64,000 nucleotides of DNA. Origin: Paracoccus sp. MBLB3053 (GTDB lineage Bacteria; Pseudomonadota; Alphaproteobacteria; Rhodobacterales; Rhodobacteraceae). Below, piece after piece: positions 45,731 through 53,279 of this stretch; positions within the stretch are counted from its first letter, which is position 1; each line of letters starts with the position of its first letter. The stretch covers positions 186,001-250,000 of the forward strand of contig NZ_JAVQLW010000001.1 in NCBI RefSeq assembly GCF_031822435.1. Reading direction: 5' to 3'. The notes beneath the pieces are model-generated. The model worked only from the letters and a program-made list of their open reading frames with translations, ran no database searches and was not told where the DNA came from. The position numbers were made by a program, and so were the translations under genes.

Positions 45731-46717
45731 TCAGGTCCGCGCGCCGGTCTGGCGGTAGCGGTCGAGTGCCACGGCCGCGATGATGACGAGGCCCTTGACG
45801 ATGTATTGCCAGATATCCGAGACGCCGATCAGGATCAGGCCGTTCGACAGCACGGCGATGATCAATGCGCCGATCAGCGTGCCCCAGATCGAGCCGACAC
45901 CGCCGACAAAGCTGGTGCCCCCCAGGATGACAGCCGCGATCGCGTCGAGTTCATAGGCCTGACCAAGCTGCAGACCGTTAGCCGCATAAAGGCGCGCCGC
46001 CGCCATTGCCCCGCCAAGACCCGCGAACAGCCCCGAGACGCCATAGACGAACAGAAGGACCAGCGGCACCTTGATGCCGGTCAGCCGCGCCGCCTCGGGG
46101 TTGCCGCCGGTGGCATAGATCCAGGTGCCCAGCACGGTGCGCTTGAGAACGAACCACGAGATCAGCACGACCGCCACGGCAATGATCGCAAGCCACGGGA
46201 TGCCGAAGAGGCTGCCATTGCCGATGACGTCGAAGGGCAGGTCCGGGTTGAAGACGGTCGTGTCATTGCCCAGAAGCCGGGCTATGCCTCGAACCGCTGT
46301 CAGTGATCCCAATGTCACGATGAAAGGTGGCAATTTCAATGCCGATATGAGGATGCCGTTGGCAAGCCCGCAAGCAAGCCCGATGCCCATTCCGGCCGGA
46401 ACGCCCAGCCAGCCGATCCCCGGAATAAGCGAGACGATGACCGCGACCATCGCCGATGTCGCTAGGATCGAGCCGACCGACAGGTCGATCCCCCCGGTCA
46501 GGATGACAAAGGTCATCCCCGAGGCCAGCACGATGTTGATCGAGGCCTGCTGCATCACGTTCGAGATGTTGTTGACGCTCATGAAGCGCCCGCTCATGAC
46601 CTCGAAGATGATCGCGAGGATGATCAGCACCGGCAGCATGCCCACGATGCTCATCATCGTGCGCAGGCGCTGTTTGGCGGCGACCGAGGCGGGGGCGGTT
46701 GTCTTGGTTTCTGTCAT
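45731..46717 (-). CDS. ABC sugar transporter permease (RbsC family)
   Basis: A 328-residue inner-membrane protein with about nine to ten hydrophobic segments. Typical marks are [28 protein letters not shown] near residues 53-80, [28 protein letters not shown] (the coupling loop contacting the ATPase), and [26 protein letters not shown] near the C-terminus. Its start overlaps the ATPase stop (ATGA). The stretch at about 46,260-46,330 is part of the same continuous frame. It forms the membrane pore of the pentose transporter. Confidence 0.94.
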   Translation of the reverse strand: MTETKTTAPASVAAKQRLRTMMSIVGMLPVLIILAIIFEVMSGRFMSVNNISNVMQQASINIVLASGMTFVILTGGIDLSVGSILATSAMVAVIVSLIPGIGWLGVPAGMGIGLACGLANGILISALKLPPFIVTLGSLTAVRGIARLLGNDTTVFNPDLPFDVIGNGSLFGIPWLAIIAVAVVLISWFVLKRTVLGTWIYATGGNPEAARLTGIKVPLVLLFVYGVSGLFAGLGGAMAAARLYAANGLQLGQAYELDAIAAVILGGTSFVGGVGSIWGTLIGALIIAVLSNGLILIGVSDIWQYIVKGLVIIAAVALDRYRQTGART

Positions 46718-48249
46718 AGCGTTGCTCCTTCCGTCGCCGGAGCCGGTTCGGAGACCGAACCGGTCGAAAGTTCCATGATGGCCTCCTGGCTGATCGCCTG
46801 GCCGGGCCCCGAGGGGACCTGCCCCGCGATATGCCCTTCGCGCATGACCAGCACGCGATCGGCCACACCGATGATCTCGGCGAGTTCGCTCGAGATCATG
46901 ACGACGCCGACGCCATTGCGCGCCAGCCCGTCGATCAGCTTGTAGATTTCGGATTTGGCGCCGACATCGACGCCGCGTGTGGGCTCGTCCAGGATCACGA
47001 CCTTCGGACCCGTCTCGAGCAGGCGTGCGATCAGCACCTTCTGCTGGTTGCCGCCCGAAAGGCCGCCGACCGGCACGCGGGCGCTTGGTGTCTTGACCGC
47101 AAGCGCCTTGATCGCGTCATTGGCGCGCCGCGCGGCCGCCCGGAAATCGAGCCGGCCACCGGATTTCGCATCTTTCTCGATCACGCCGATATTGACGTTC
47201 TCCGATATCGTCATGTCGAGAAACAGGCCCAGCTTCTTGCGATCTTCGGTCAGGTAGGCAATCCCCGCGGCAAGCGCGGCGCGCGGGCTGGAACTGTCGA
47301 CCTCGGCCCCCTGCACCGCAACCGTACCGCTGCTGCGGGCATCGGCCCCGTAGATCAGGCGCGCAAGCTCGGTCCTGCCCGATCCGACAAGACCGGCGAT
47401 CCCCAGCACCTCGCCGCGATAAAGATCGAAGGAACAGCCCTTTACCAGCCCTCCATCCGACATGTCGCGCACCGATAGCAGCGGCGTTCCGCTGTGATCG
47501 GGCGAAGCGACGTGTTCCTTCTTGTAGAAGCTGTCGAGATCGCGCCCGACCATCATCGAGACAAGCTTTTGCGCCGACAGTTCGGACCGGTCGAGCGTCC
47601 CGATATAGACGCCGTCTCGCAAGACCGAACAGCGGTCGGCCAATGCATAGATTTCCTCCATGCGGTGGCTGATATAGATGATCGCGATGCCATGAGATTT
47701 CAGGCGCGCGATCACCTCGAAGAGGCGTTCGGTTTCTCGCGCGGAAAGCGACGTCGTCGGCTCATCCATGACGATCAGGCGCGCATCCGTGGTCAGGGCG
47801 CGGGCGATTTCGACCATCTGGCGCTCGCCCAGAGACAGGTCACCGACGCTGGTACGCGCATCGAAGCTGACGCCCAGCCGCTCGAGGATCGGTCGCGCGC
47901 GATCCAGCGTCTCGCGCCGGTTCAGAACGCCACGGTTCGCGATTTCTCGTCCAAGGAACATGTTCTCGGCCACCGTGAGGTTCGGGGCCAGCGACAATTC
48001 CTGATAGATGACGGCGACGCTTCCGGCGGCCTCGTGCTGGGGCTTGCCCTCGATCACGACGGTTCCGCCCGGATCGGCGATATAGGCCCCGGACAGGATC
48101 TTCATCAGCGTGGACTTGCCCGCGCCGTTCTCGCCCATCAGGGCATGCAGTTCACCCGGAAGGACGGTCAGGCTGACATCCTTGAGCGCCTTCACGGCGC
48201 CGAAGGTTTTCGAGATGTTGCGCATCTCCAGAATGGGGGGCTGGCTCAT
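46714..48249 (-). CDS. ABC sugar transporter ATP-binding protein (RbsA/AraG family)
   Basis: A 511-residue protein with two tandem nucleotide-binding domains. The first has [16 protein letters not shown] (Walker A), the signature [15 protein letters not shown] and Walker [14 protein letters not shown]. The second has a degenerate P-loop ([16 protein letters not shown]), [15 protein letters not shown] and [17 protein letters not shown]. This tandem form with a weak second P-loop is normal for carbohydrate class 2 (CUT2) importers. Its start overlaps the DeoR gene stop (ATGA), coupling regulator and transporter. Confidence 0.95.
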   Translation of the reverse strand: MSQPPILEMRNISKTFGAVKALKDVSLTVLPGELHALMGENGAGKSTLMKILSGAYIADPGGTVVIEGKPQHEAAGSVAVIYQELSLAPNLTVAENMFLGREIANRGVLNRRETLDRARPILERLGVSFDARTSVGDLSLGERQMVEIARALTTDARLIVMDEPTTSLSARETERLFEVIARLKSHGIAIIYISHRMEEIYALADRCSVLRDGVYIGTLDRSELSAQKLVSMMVGRDLDSFYKKEHVASPDHSGTPLLSVRDMSDGGLVKGCSFDLYRGEVLGIAGLVGSGRTELARLIYGADARSSGTVAVQGAEVDSSSPRAALAAGIAYLTEDRKKLGLFLDMTISENVNIGVIEKDAKSGGRLDFRAAARRANDAIKALAVKTPSARVPVGGLSGGNQQKVLIARLLETGPKVVILDEPTRGVDVGAKSEIYKLIDGLARNGVGVVMISSELAEIIGVADRVLVMREGHIAGQVPSGPGQAISQEAIMELSTGSVSEPAPATEGATL

Positions 48250-49019
48250 TGTTCCCTCTCGGTCTGGGCAATGATGACTTCGACCCCGGCCCGTTCAAGC
48301 ATCCGGGCATGGGAATCGGCAAGACCGTCATCTGTCACGACACGCGCGATGCGTGAAAACGGAAGCGAAACGGTCGGCGGGCGGATCGAGAACTTGCGGC
48401 TGTCGGCCAGCAGGATCACCTCGGAAACGGTCTGACTCATCTCATCGGCAAGCCGGACCAGCAGCGGGTGCTGTTCAAGGATGCCCTGTTCGCTGATGCC
48501 GAGCGCGCCGACGAAGAACTGAGCCGCATAGAACAGATGCTCATCCGAGCGCACGTCGTAAAGAATCCCCGGCTCGCGATGCAGATCGCCCCCGCCGACC
48601 GTAAGCTGACACGAACCATGCTCGCCCAGATAGGCCGCCAGCGGCAGCGAATTCGTGAAGACGCGCAGGTTACGATTGGCAATCCGGCAGCCGAAATGAA
48701 AACAGGTCGAACCGCCATGGATGATGATCGCGCTGCCGTCCCGGACGAGCTTTTCGGCCTCACGCGCGATGGCGCGCTTGGCACCGACGGCAATATCGCG
48801 GTTCTCGACGAAGGGCAGCGAAGCCGCGCGCACGCCCCGTTCGACCGCGGCCACACCGCCATACACCTTGCGTGCGCGCCCGGCCTCGTTCAGCTTTTCG
48901 ATATCACGCCGAATGGTCGCGCCAGATACGCCGATCAGATGCTGCAAGTCGCGGACTGATGCGAAAGGTCGCTCATCCAGCAACGAGACGATCTTCTCCT
49001 GGCGCTCAAAATCGCTCAA
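48246..49019 (-). CDS. DeoR family transcriptional regulator, TTG start
   Basis: About 257 residues. The helix-turn-helix is [29 protein letters not shown]. The C-terminal sugar-phosphate sensor contains [16 protein letters not shown] and [12 protein letters not shown] place the start at the TTG at 49019 (Leu-Ser-Asp-Phe-Glu-Arg-Gln). The frame remains open to ATGs at 49091 and 49109, but the added residues are Cys-rich and unlike DeoR proteins. A strong promoter at 49052-49080 would also put those ATGs outside the transcript. It is the first gene of the pentose operon and presumably its repressor, responding to a phosphorylated pentose. Confidence 0.88.
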   Translation of the reverse strand: MSDFERQEKIVSLLDERPFASVRDLQHLIGVSGATIRRDIEKLNEAGRARKVYGGVAAVERGVRAASLPFVENRDIAVGAKRAIAREAEKLVRDGSAIIIHGGSTCFHFGCRIANRNLRVFTNSLPLAAYLGEHGSCQLTVGGGDLHREPGILYDVRSDEHLFYAAQFFVGALGISEQGILEQHPLLVRLADEMSQTVSEVILLADSRKFSIRPPTVSLPFSRIARVVTDDGLADSHARMLERAGVEVIIAQTEREQ

Positions 49020-49051
49020 CTGACGACCCAATCTGCAACAGACTTGAGCAT

Positions 49052-49080
49052 TTATTATCTTGCAGCATCCAATTTGTAAA
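49052..49080 (-). promoter_or_regulatory. sigma-70-type promoter of the pentose operon
   Basis: On the minus strand TTTACA (49080-49075) and TAATAA (49057-49052) are separated by exactly 17 bases, close to the -35/-10 consensus in an unusually AT-rich stretch. The transcript would start near 49045, about 25 bases before the TTG start of the DeoR gene. It probably drives the whole six-gene operon. Confidence 0.72.
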
Positions 49081-49087
49081 CACTTCG

Positions 49088-49101
49088 TCATCACGTGATG
49101 A
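49088..49101. promoter_or_regulatory. 14-bp palindrome, candidate operator
   Basis: TCATCACGTGATGA is a perfect palindrome lying eight bases upstream of the -35 box of the pentose-operon promoter. The position suits a binding site for the encoded DeoR regulator or another controller. Repeated GCAGCAT words occur on both sides (around 49062 and 49111). No binding is shown. Confidence 0.5.
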
Positions 49102-49278
49102 TACTGCATCGCAGCATTTCAAGGATCACTCTGGCCTACTTGCTGCATGGTTTCGAGCAATTGATCTGCCGCACATCCGGGCGGGTCCGGAAATCGGCGA
49201 TTTTCGGTAACTTATTGTTGAATTTCTCTGTATTTAACGAAAACATCAGGCATCACCAACACATCAAAGGACGGGAGA

Positions 49279-49560
49279 ATGCTGAGACTTGCACTTTTGG
49301 CAGCCGTTGTATCGGTCTGCGCATGCGATAAAACCGAATACGAATCCGCGACCGTCACCGTCGACACCGTCGAAGGTCCTGTCACCTGCCAGCTTTACCG
49401 CAGGGACATGGTGCTTTGGGATCGCGCGCTGACCCGCCCTGCAACCATGACCGACAGCGCCGCGAACGAAGCCTGCAGGACCGAAGGCTATCGCGAGAAA
49501 AGCGGTGCCCCCGTTGCGACCGGGGTGGAAGGCGAAGTTCCCGCCGAGCCAGCACTTTGA
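49279..49560 (+). CDS. small predicted lipoprotein
   Basis: A 93-residue protein with a short hydrophobic signal (LRLALLAAVVSVCAC), ending in a Cys that could be lipidated near residue 16. It starts behind GGGAGA. The remainder is polar, with pairs of Cys (VTCQLYRR and NEACRTEGYR) that could form a disulfide. I do not recognise the family. It diverges from the pentose operon across about 260 bases of AT-rich DNA holding the operon promoter, and may have its own promoter there. Confidence 0.65.
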   Translation: MLRLALLAAVVSVCACDKTEYESATVTVDTVEGPVTCQLYRRDMVLWDRALTRPATMTDSAANEACRTEGYREKSGAPVATGVEGEVPAEPAL

Positions 49561-49762
49561 TTTCGTGTAATTATCGACTGCCTGACACAGGACGAATGCT
49601 TTACGTGCGGCTCTCGACCTGAGATTTCTGGTTCGTGCCGTGGCCGCCGCGACCGTCGGCGCTTGACCGGTGTGGCCGCGTGGTGGCTTCAACCTTCGTG
49701 CGGCGCAGCAGCATCGCTCAAGCAGCAAGCCCCCTGAAACATGAAAGCCCGGATCAAACGAA

Positions 49763-49791
49763 CCGCCGTCGCGAAATGGCCGCGACGGCGG
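49763..49791 (-). terminator. terminator-like hairpin after the glycan operon
   Basis: Perfect 11-base arms, CCGCCGTCGCG (49763-49773) and its complement (49781-49791), enclose a seven-base loop. It sits 30 bases past the stop of the last gene of the leftward glycosyltransferase operon, and the minus strand continues TTCGTTTGATCC. It is probably the operon's terminator. Confidence 0.6.
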
Positions 49792-49820
49792 AGATTTCGG
49801 CACTTTTCCAGAACCCTCTC

Positions 49821-51086
49821 TCAGGCGACCTTGGCGCCTTTCACGATACGCGCCTTCGTGCCCGAAAGTTCGCAGGCTTCTCGCCATGCTTCGGTGAACC
49901 CCGCCAGATCCAGGGGCGGATCGATCATGGCGACATGTTCCTTCAGTCGCTCGACATTGCCGTGCACGGACAAAATTGCTTCAGCCAGCGCTGCGGGGTC
50001 CGCGACGCGGAATTGGATGCCCCAACCCATCGTCTTCTCAGCCATGCCGCCGATATCCGAGGCGATCATCGGCGTTCGGGCGGCCCGGGCTTCCTGGATG
50101 ACGACCGGTGAGTTTTCCCACCAGACCGACGGTATGATGATCCAACCATAGCCGCGCATGATGTTCACGCAATCCTGCGGACGATATCGACCGCGGAAGT
50201 GAACCGATTTGGGAACTTCAAGATCAGGCCACATCCGCGCGAAGCTGTCCTTGTCCACACCGTGGATCTCGATGCTGAGAGGCCGATCCAGTTCGACCTC
50301 CCGCGCTTCGATCAACGCTGCGGCGCGGATCAGCACATCAAGACCCTTTGTCGGCGTCGCCTGTCCGAAGAAAGCGAAGCGACCCGACCTTTGCGCAAGC
50401 ATGGCTTCGCTTTCCACGACTTCGTCATGCCGGTGATCCAGCCCGTTCTCGATCACGCCGATACGACCTTTCGGCACGCCCCAATCCTCGAAGCGATCCT
50501 TCAGGAACTGGCTTGGTGACAGCAGGTGGTCGAAAAGCGCCAGCATCTCGATCATGCGGGCGCGACGCAGCACGAAATCGATGGGCGGGCGCGACAGGCA
50601 TGCGGCGCAGGCAACCTCGCTCGAGGCATAGCAAAGCTCACCCGATCGTTTCACCATCTGGCCATGATTGGCACAGATCGCGGTCAGTTCGTGCAGGGTG
50701 CAGATGAACCTGGCTTCGGGCAAAAGCTTGCGCAGCCGGCGGATGGTGCCGGCCCCGATGTTCCAGAAATGGTGGAAATGGTAGACATCGGCCTTGAAGG
50801 CGGCAAGGAACTCGACAAGCCAGTCCTCATCCGAGACCTTCGCCTGCTCCATCTTGAAGGAATCCATCCCCTTGCCCTGAAGGCAGAAATCCCTCGGGCT
50901 GAAGCTGATGACCTGCTGCCCGCGGCCAAAGAATTTCTCGCTGTCCTCGGGACCGATGGTCGAGCCGACGAAGAACGCGTCTTCGCCCAGCGACAACAGG
51001 TGCTGGAACTGCCGATAGGCCGCAACCTCGCCCCCGCCGTAACGCAGGTTGGGATGCGAGTGTGAAATGATGACGATGCGGGTCAT
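49821..51086 (-). CDS. GT4 family glycosyltransferase
   Basis: A 421-residue GT-B fold enzyme. The N-terminal acceptor domain begins RIVIISHSHPNLRYGGGEVAAYRQF, and VYHFHHFWNIGAGTIRRLRKLLP continues it. The donor domain has RFAFFGQATPTKGLDVLIRAAAL and IIPSVWWENSPVVIQEARAARTPMIASDIGGM, where Glu-Asn-Ser-Pro and the following Glu form the donor-binding motif. It is the last gene of the five-gene operon. Its start overlaps the stop of the 521-residue unknown gene by four bases. It probably builds a surface or capsular glycan. Confidence 0.9.
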   Translation of the reverse strand: MTRIVIISHSHPNLRYGGGEVAAYRQFQHLLSLGEDAFFVGSTIGPEDSEKFFGRGQQVISFSPRDFCLQGKGMDSFKMEQAKVSDEDWLVEFLAAFKADVYHFHHFWNIGAGTIRRLRKLLPEARFICTLHELTAICANHGQMVKRSGELCYASSEVACAACLSRPPIDFVLRRARMIEMLALFDHLLSPSQFLKDRFEDWGVPKGRIGVIENGLDHRHDEVVESEAMLAQRSGRFAFFGQATPTKGLDVLIRAAALIEAREVELDRPLSIEIHGVDKDSFARMWPDLEVPKSVHFRGRYRPQDCVNIMRGYGWIIIPSVWWENSPVVIQEARAARTPMIASDIGGMAEKTMGWGIQFRVADPAALAEAILSVHGNVERLKEHVAMIDPPLDLAGFTEAWREACELSGTKARIVKGAKVA

Positions 51087-52648
51087 ACCGGGGTCCGAGC
51101 CTCCATCAGTTTGCGGCTTTCGGCGTCAAAGCCGTGCCAGTCGAGCCCGCCGGGAAGATTCTGGCTGAACGGGCCTGACTTGCCCGAGAAATGCAGGGTG
51201 CTGTCGACCCCGTTGCTGCTGGCGCCGCCGCTTTGCATCAACCGTTCTGCCAGGTAACGCAGGCGGGCTTCCTCGGTCAGGAATTCGCGGGGCGCGAGTT
51301 CAAGAAGGGAAAGCAGCGTCGAGGTTGGCCCGCTGATCGCGAAGGGCAGAAGATCGCGGGCAAAACGCTCGGGCGAAGGGGATTGTTCGCCCGTCAGGCT
51401 GCCGATCGGGTCAAGAACGGTGACATGGACCGGCTGACGATCCGCCGCGGCGTCAAAGACCATGTCTTCCGGCTCGAGCAGGAAAAACGTCGAGCTTCGC
51501 CCGAAAAGCAGGAAATCTCCGGCATGGCTTGCCGGCTCGAACTGCATGGCGACGCCCTGCAATTGCAACCCGTGCTCCATTTCCCGCGACGCTCCGCCGA
51601 TCGCCTCGGAAAGCTCGGCCGTCAGCGTGCTGCGCAGCAGGAACAGGTCTACGGGCCGGGCGACGGCGGCCCCGATCCGGCGCAGGATATCGCGCAGGTC
51701 GCTGTCGGCAAGGTCGTGATCGAGCACCAGAGACACCTTGCCCGCGCGGGAAAGCGGCGCATCCTGCGGAGCTTTCCAGGGCGCGAGTGAGCCCAGCATC
51801 GCACCGCGGAAACGGCGTTGCAGCGCGGGGTCGGGAAGCGCCTGCCCGGCCTCGCTGATTGCCGAAGCAAGCTCGGCGGGCTGGACCGGATCGGCGACCA
51901 CGACGACACCGGCTGCCGCGTCCTGCCCCGGGATGATCAGCAGCAGCTTGAGAGGACCGCGCGCGGGATTGGGCAGAACGAATGCGCCGCAAAAGCCATC
52001 CATCCCGCTATAGCGATAGCGCGGCGAATAGGCCTGCAGGTCTTCTCGCGGCAGGGAATTTGCAAGCAGGTCGATGCTGCAGATCTGGTTTTCGTCAATG
52101 GCCAGCGCGCGCAGCGGCTCGCGAAGACCGGAAGCGCCCAGATACCAGCCCGAGACGATCCCCTGTCCGTCCGCCGTCACCACGCCGCGATCGACGCCAA
52201 GGGCGAAATCCTCGCTTTCGCGCGGAAGCAGGGGCGCAAAGCGCAGCCGGTTCGCAGCCGCCTGTGCCACCTCGCCGATCGGCAGATTCAGTCGACCGGT
52301 CGCCAGAACGCGAAGATAGGCAAAGAACGCCTCGTCCACGCCGATTTCGATCAGGCGCATCTCGTCGGTGATCAGCCGCTCGGGCGTGATCTCGGAAAAT
52401 TCGTGCCCGGTCTTGAGATGCAAGGTCCCGTCAACCGAATTATCCACGGCGGAAAGGTTGAAAATCGCAAGGAAACCCATCGGCTCGGCTGACCGAAGAT
52501 CGCGGCGGGTATGTCGCGTGACGATCTCGGGCTTGAACCGGGTGTCATCGGCATAAAGCTCGAGGTCGAGGCTTTGTTCACTGCTCCATCCCGCAACGAC
52601 CAGCGTCCCGTTCGCATCCGCAAAGCAGAAATCGGTGTTCAGACCCAA
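51083..52648 (-). CDS. unrecognised 521-residue protein in glycan operon
   Basis: No known family is evident. The N-terminus (ADANGTLVVAGWSSEQSLDLEL) and a second segment (GVVTADGQGIVSGWYLGASG) look like two beta-rich repeats built around a G-W core, reminiscent of carbohydrate-binding or immunoglobulin-like modules. Later parts (VSLVLDHDLADSDLRDILRRIG) are alpha/beta. No signal peptide or membrane helix is visible, so it may be cytosolic or leave by another route. It is coupled by a four-base overlap to the downstream glycosyltransferase. A glycosyltransferase partner or glycan-modifying role is inference from context only. Confidence 0.75.
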   Translation of the reverse strand: MGLNTDFCFADANGTLVVAGWSSEQSLDLELYADDTRFKPEIVTRHTRRDLRSAEPMGFLAIFNLSAVDNSVDGTLHLKTGHEFSEITPERLITDEMRLIEIGVDEAFFAYLRVLATGRLNLPIGEVAQAAANRLRFAPLLPRESEDFALGVDRGVVTADGQGIVSGWYLGASGLREPLRALAIDENQICSIDLLANSLPREDLQAYSPRYRYSGMDGFCGAFVLPNPARGPLKLLLIIPGQDAAAGVVVVADPVQPAELASAISEAGQALPDPALQRRFRGAMLGSLAPWKAPQDAPLSRAGKVSLVLDHDLADSDLRDILRRIGAAVARPVDLFLLRSTLTAELSEAIGGASREMEHGLQLQGVAMQFEPASHAGDFLLFGRSSTFFLLEPEDMVFDAAADRQPVHVTVLDPIGSLTGEQSPSPERFARDLLPFAISGPTSTLLSLLELAPREFLTEEARLRYLAERLMQSGGASSNGVDSTLHFSGKSGPFSQNLPGGLDWHGFDAESRKLMEARTPV

Positions 52649-52712
52649 GAAGAAGACCTTTCGTCAGTTACCGCTGCCCGCGCAGGCGCGAGCAGCAGGC
52701 GGCAGTAGAAGT

Positions 52713-53279
52713 TCAGACCAGCGTCACACAAAGCCCGCCGATCAGCAGTCGGTGCGAGGGCTGGCGAAGATGCACGATCACGCGACGTTCGGCCGCAGCC
52801 TCGTCGAATTCGGGCAGATCGATACGGCAGAGCGAGAGAGACCCCGGACGGATATGCCATTCGACATGTCCGGCATCCTCGACGGAGCCGTCCTTTGCGA
52901 AATTGCGGACGAAGACGTCTGCAACCAGCGGGAAGTCGCTGCCGGCCTCGCATTCGACATAGCAGCGGGTCGCCGTCTCGAATTTCGAGGGCAGCGTCGC
53001 TTCGAGCGTCATCCAGTTCAGGCCGGAACTGCGCAGCTCGACCGTGTTGCCCTCGGTCGACCCGAGAACATCACAGCGGGTTCCATCCGGCAGGCATGCG
53101 CCAAAGGTGTTGGTAATCGCGTTGTAGCCGCCGCTGAGAGCCAGCTTCGGGCGGCCAACCAGCGCGGCATTGATTTCAGGCACAAGGTCCATCCGACCTT
53201 CCTGAAGGGCCACCAGGACGTCGGCAGCAGCCTGGTAAGACTTGACGGCGGCGGAATAAATGGTCGTCACTTCAATCAT
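52713..53279 (-). CDS. unrecognised 188-residue protein in glycan operon
   Basis: No family was recognised. An N-terminal helical part (IYSAAVKSYQAAADVLVALQEGRMD) precedes a mostly beta-rich body (LNWMTLEATLPSKFETATRCYVE, VADVFVRNF, HVEWHIRPGSLSL), which ends LLIGGLCVTLV. No signal peptide or membrane segment is visible. Its start overlaps the stop of the large bifunctional glycosyltransferase gene by four bases, so it is translated with it. A small carbohydrate-binding or assembly partner is possible but unproven. Confidence 0.72.
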   Translation of the reverse strand: MIEVTTIYSAAVKSYQAAADVLVALQEGRMDLVPEINAALVGRPKLALSGGYNAITNTFGACLPDGTRCDVLGSTEGNTVELRSSGLNWMTLEATLPSKFETATRCYVECEAGSDFPLVADVFVRNFAKDGSVEDAGHVEWHIRPGSLSLCRIDLPEFDEAAAERRVIVHLRQPSHRLLIGGLCVTLV

